Source: JAKJBL01 sp964461335 (lineage in GTDB: Bacteria; Bacillota; Clostridia; Christensenellales; CAG-138). From it: 7,319 bases of DNA. The position numbers and the translations under genes were made by a program. Shown piece after piece: positions 7,086 to 7,319 of the stretch. How positions within the stretch are numbered: position 1 is the first letter of the stretch; the number at the start of each line of letters is the position of its first letter. The stretch spans positions 1 to 7,319 of the forward strand of contig CAYWTY010000073.1 of the NCBI GenBank assembly GCA_964461335.1, read 5' to 3'. The notes beneath the pieces were generated by a model, which did no database searches, had not been told where the DNA came from, and worked only from the letters and a program-made list of their open reading frames with translations.

Positions 7086-7114
7086 ATTATACTATTAACC
7101 CGTTAGCCTGTCAA
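7086..7114 (-). promoter_or_regulatory. Consensus housekeeping-sigma promoter of the regulator gene
   Basis: On the minus strand TTGACA (7114-7109) and TATAAT (7091-7086) are separated by exactly 17 bases, matching the sigma-A/sigma-70 consensus at all 12 positions. The expected start of transcription is about 7080-7078, inside the first operator palindrome, leaving a leader of roughly 57-60 bases before the ATG at 7021. This is the strongest promoter in the window and could also drive the transport genes by read-through, since no clear terminator is seen after the regulator. Confidence 0.88.
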
Positions 7115-7269
7115 GCATAACGGCTTATTTTTACAAAATGCCTGTTTAGTAACAGCGCTCCTAAACCACAAAGCGCTAAAAGCTAAAGCCTTAGCCAAAA
7201 ACAAAGCTTAGAACACGCAATAAGCTGTAATAATATTTGGGTTTCCGCTAATGAAAATAGATTGCTATC
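7115..7269. other. Non-coding stretch with no feature identified
   Basis: This AT-rich stretch upstream of the regulator promoter has stops in all frames at short intervals and several loosely repeated AAAGC words, but no ordered repeat, RNA gene or convincing ORF. Other than possibly holding upstream promoter sequence (the A/T-rich run just before the -35 box), nothing in it can be assigned. Confidence 0.4.
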
Positions 7270-7319
7270 ACGACCACCCCTCCAAGGGGTGGTTTGCTCT
7301 AGGGCTATAAGCCCAAGGA
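7270..7319 (+). mobile_element. Tandem hairpins, possible end of an IS200/IS605-type element
   Basis: An 8-bp perfect stem, accacccc (7273-7280) with ggggtggt (7286-7293) and loop tccaa, is followed after ttgctcta by a second stem, gggct-ata-agccc (7302-7314). TCAC (7268-7271) sits just before the first stem. Sub-terminal imperfect or perfect hairpins preceded by a short cleavage sequence are how IS200/IS605 elements are recognised by their TnpA, and similar GGGGTGGTTT hairpins flank such elements in Clostridia as far as I recall. The window ends here, so no transposase is visible. It could instead be a dispersed MITE-like relic or another structured RNA. Confidence 0.38.

Noticed and set aside
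6878..7120. Plus-strand small ORF over the start of the regulator gene
   Set aside because: It is antisense to the helix-turn-helix coding region and to the promoter and operators, which explain the sequence better.
7167..7212. Recurring AAAGC words as a possible repeat array
   Set aside because: Spacing is irregular and the units are only five bases long; AAGC/GCTT is common all through this window, so it is likely compositional.
7214..7222. ACACGCAAT shared with the binding-protein leader (about 5919-5927)
   Set aside because: A single shared 9-mer without the inverted-repeat partner; it may be chance and does not define a site.
7273..7293. GC-rich hairpin read as an intrinsic terminator
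   Set aside because: There is no T tract after the stem on either strand, and a second hairpin follows closely, so a transposon-end or structured-element reading fits better.

Overview
The window reads as a stretch of a Gram-positive (Bacillota) chromosome, most likely a Clostridia-type anaerobe. Three things support this: a surface protein ending in a PKTG-type sortase sorting signal, a solute-binding protein made as a lipoprotein with a Cys at the end of its signal peptide, and purine-rich Shine-Dalgarno sites with a consensus housekeeping promoter. The lineage below class level is inference.

Layout. Positions 1-1101 (+) hold the 3' part of a secreted, probably cell-wall-anchored protein of unknown function; its true start lies before the window. 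A strong intrinsic terminator (about 1137-1175) separates it from a convergent minus-strand block that fills most of the rest. In transcription order that block is a LacI/GalR-family repressor (7021-5987), a sugar-binding lipoprotein (5881-4547), two CUT1-type permeases (4402-3551 and 3551-2706, overlapping by one base) and the 4-alpha-glucanotransferase MalQ (2696-1209, nine bases after the second permease).

How the genes fit together. The lipoprotein captures an oligosaccharide outside the membrane and the two permeases form the channel. MalQ then disproportionates the imported alpha-1,4-glucan, so the likely substrate is maltose or maltodextrin. No ATPase gene is in the block; CUT1 systems in Bacillota commonly borrow a shared MsmX/MsmK/MalK-type ATPase encoded elsewhere. 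The repressor gene has a textbook promoter (TTGACA, 17 bp, TATAAT) followed directly by two abutting 12-bp CG-centred operator-like palindromes that cover the expected transcription start, which points to autoregulation. The binding-protein gene has a good ribosome site and a 17-bp imperfect-spacer palindrome in its leader, but no comparable consensus promoter. Two hairpins sit between the binding-protein and first permease genes and may set the higher dose of binding protein.

The right edge (7115-7319) has no gene that I can support. Its last 50 bases form two tandem hairpins resembling the structured end of an IS200/IS605-type element that would continue beyond the window. I found no CRISPR array, tRNA, rRNA or new defence or biosynthetic system; the window is mainly a recognisable sugar-uptake operon with some regulatory detail worth checking.
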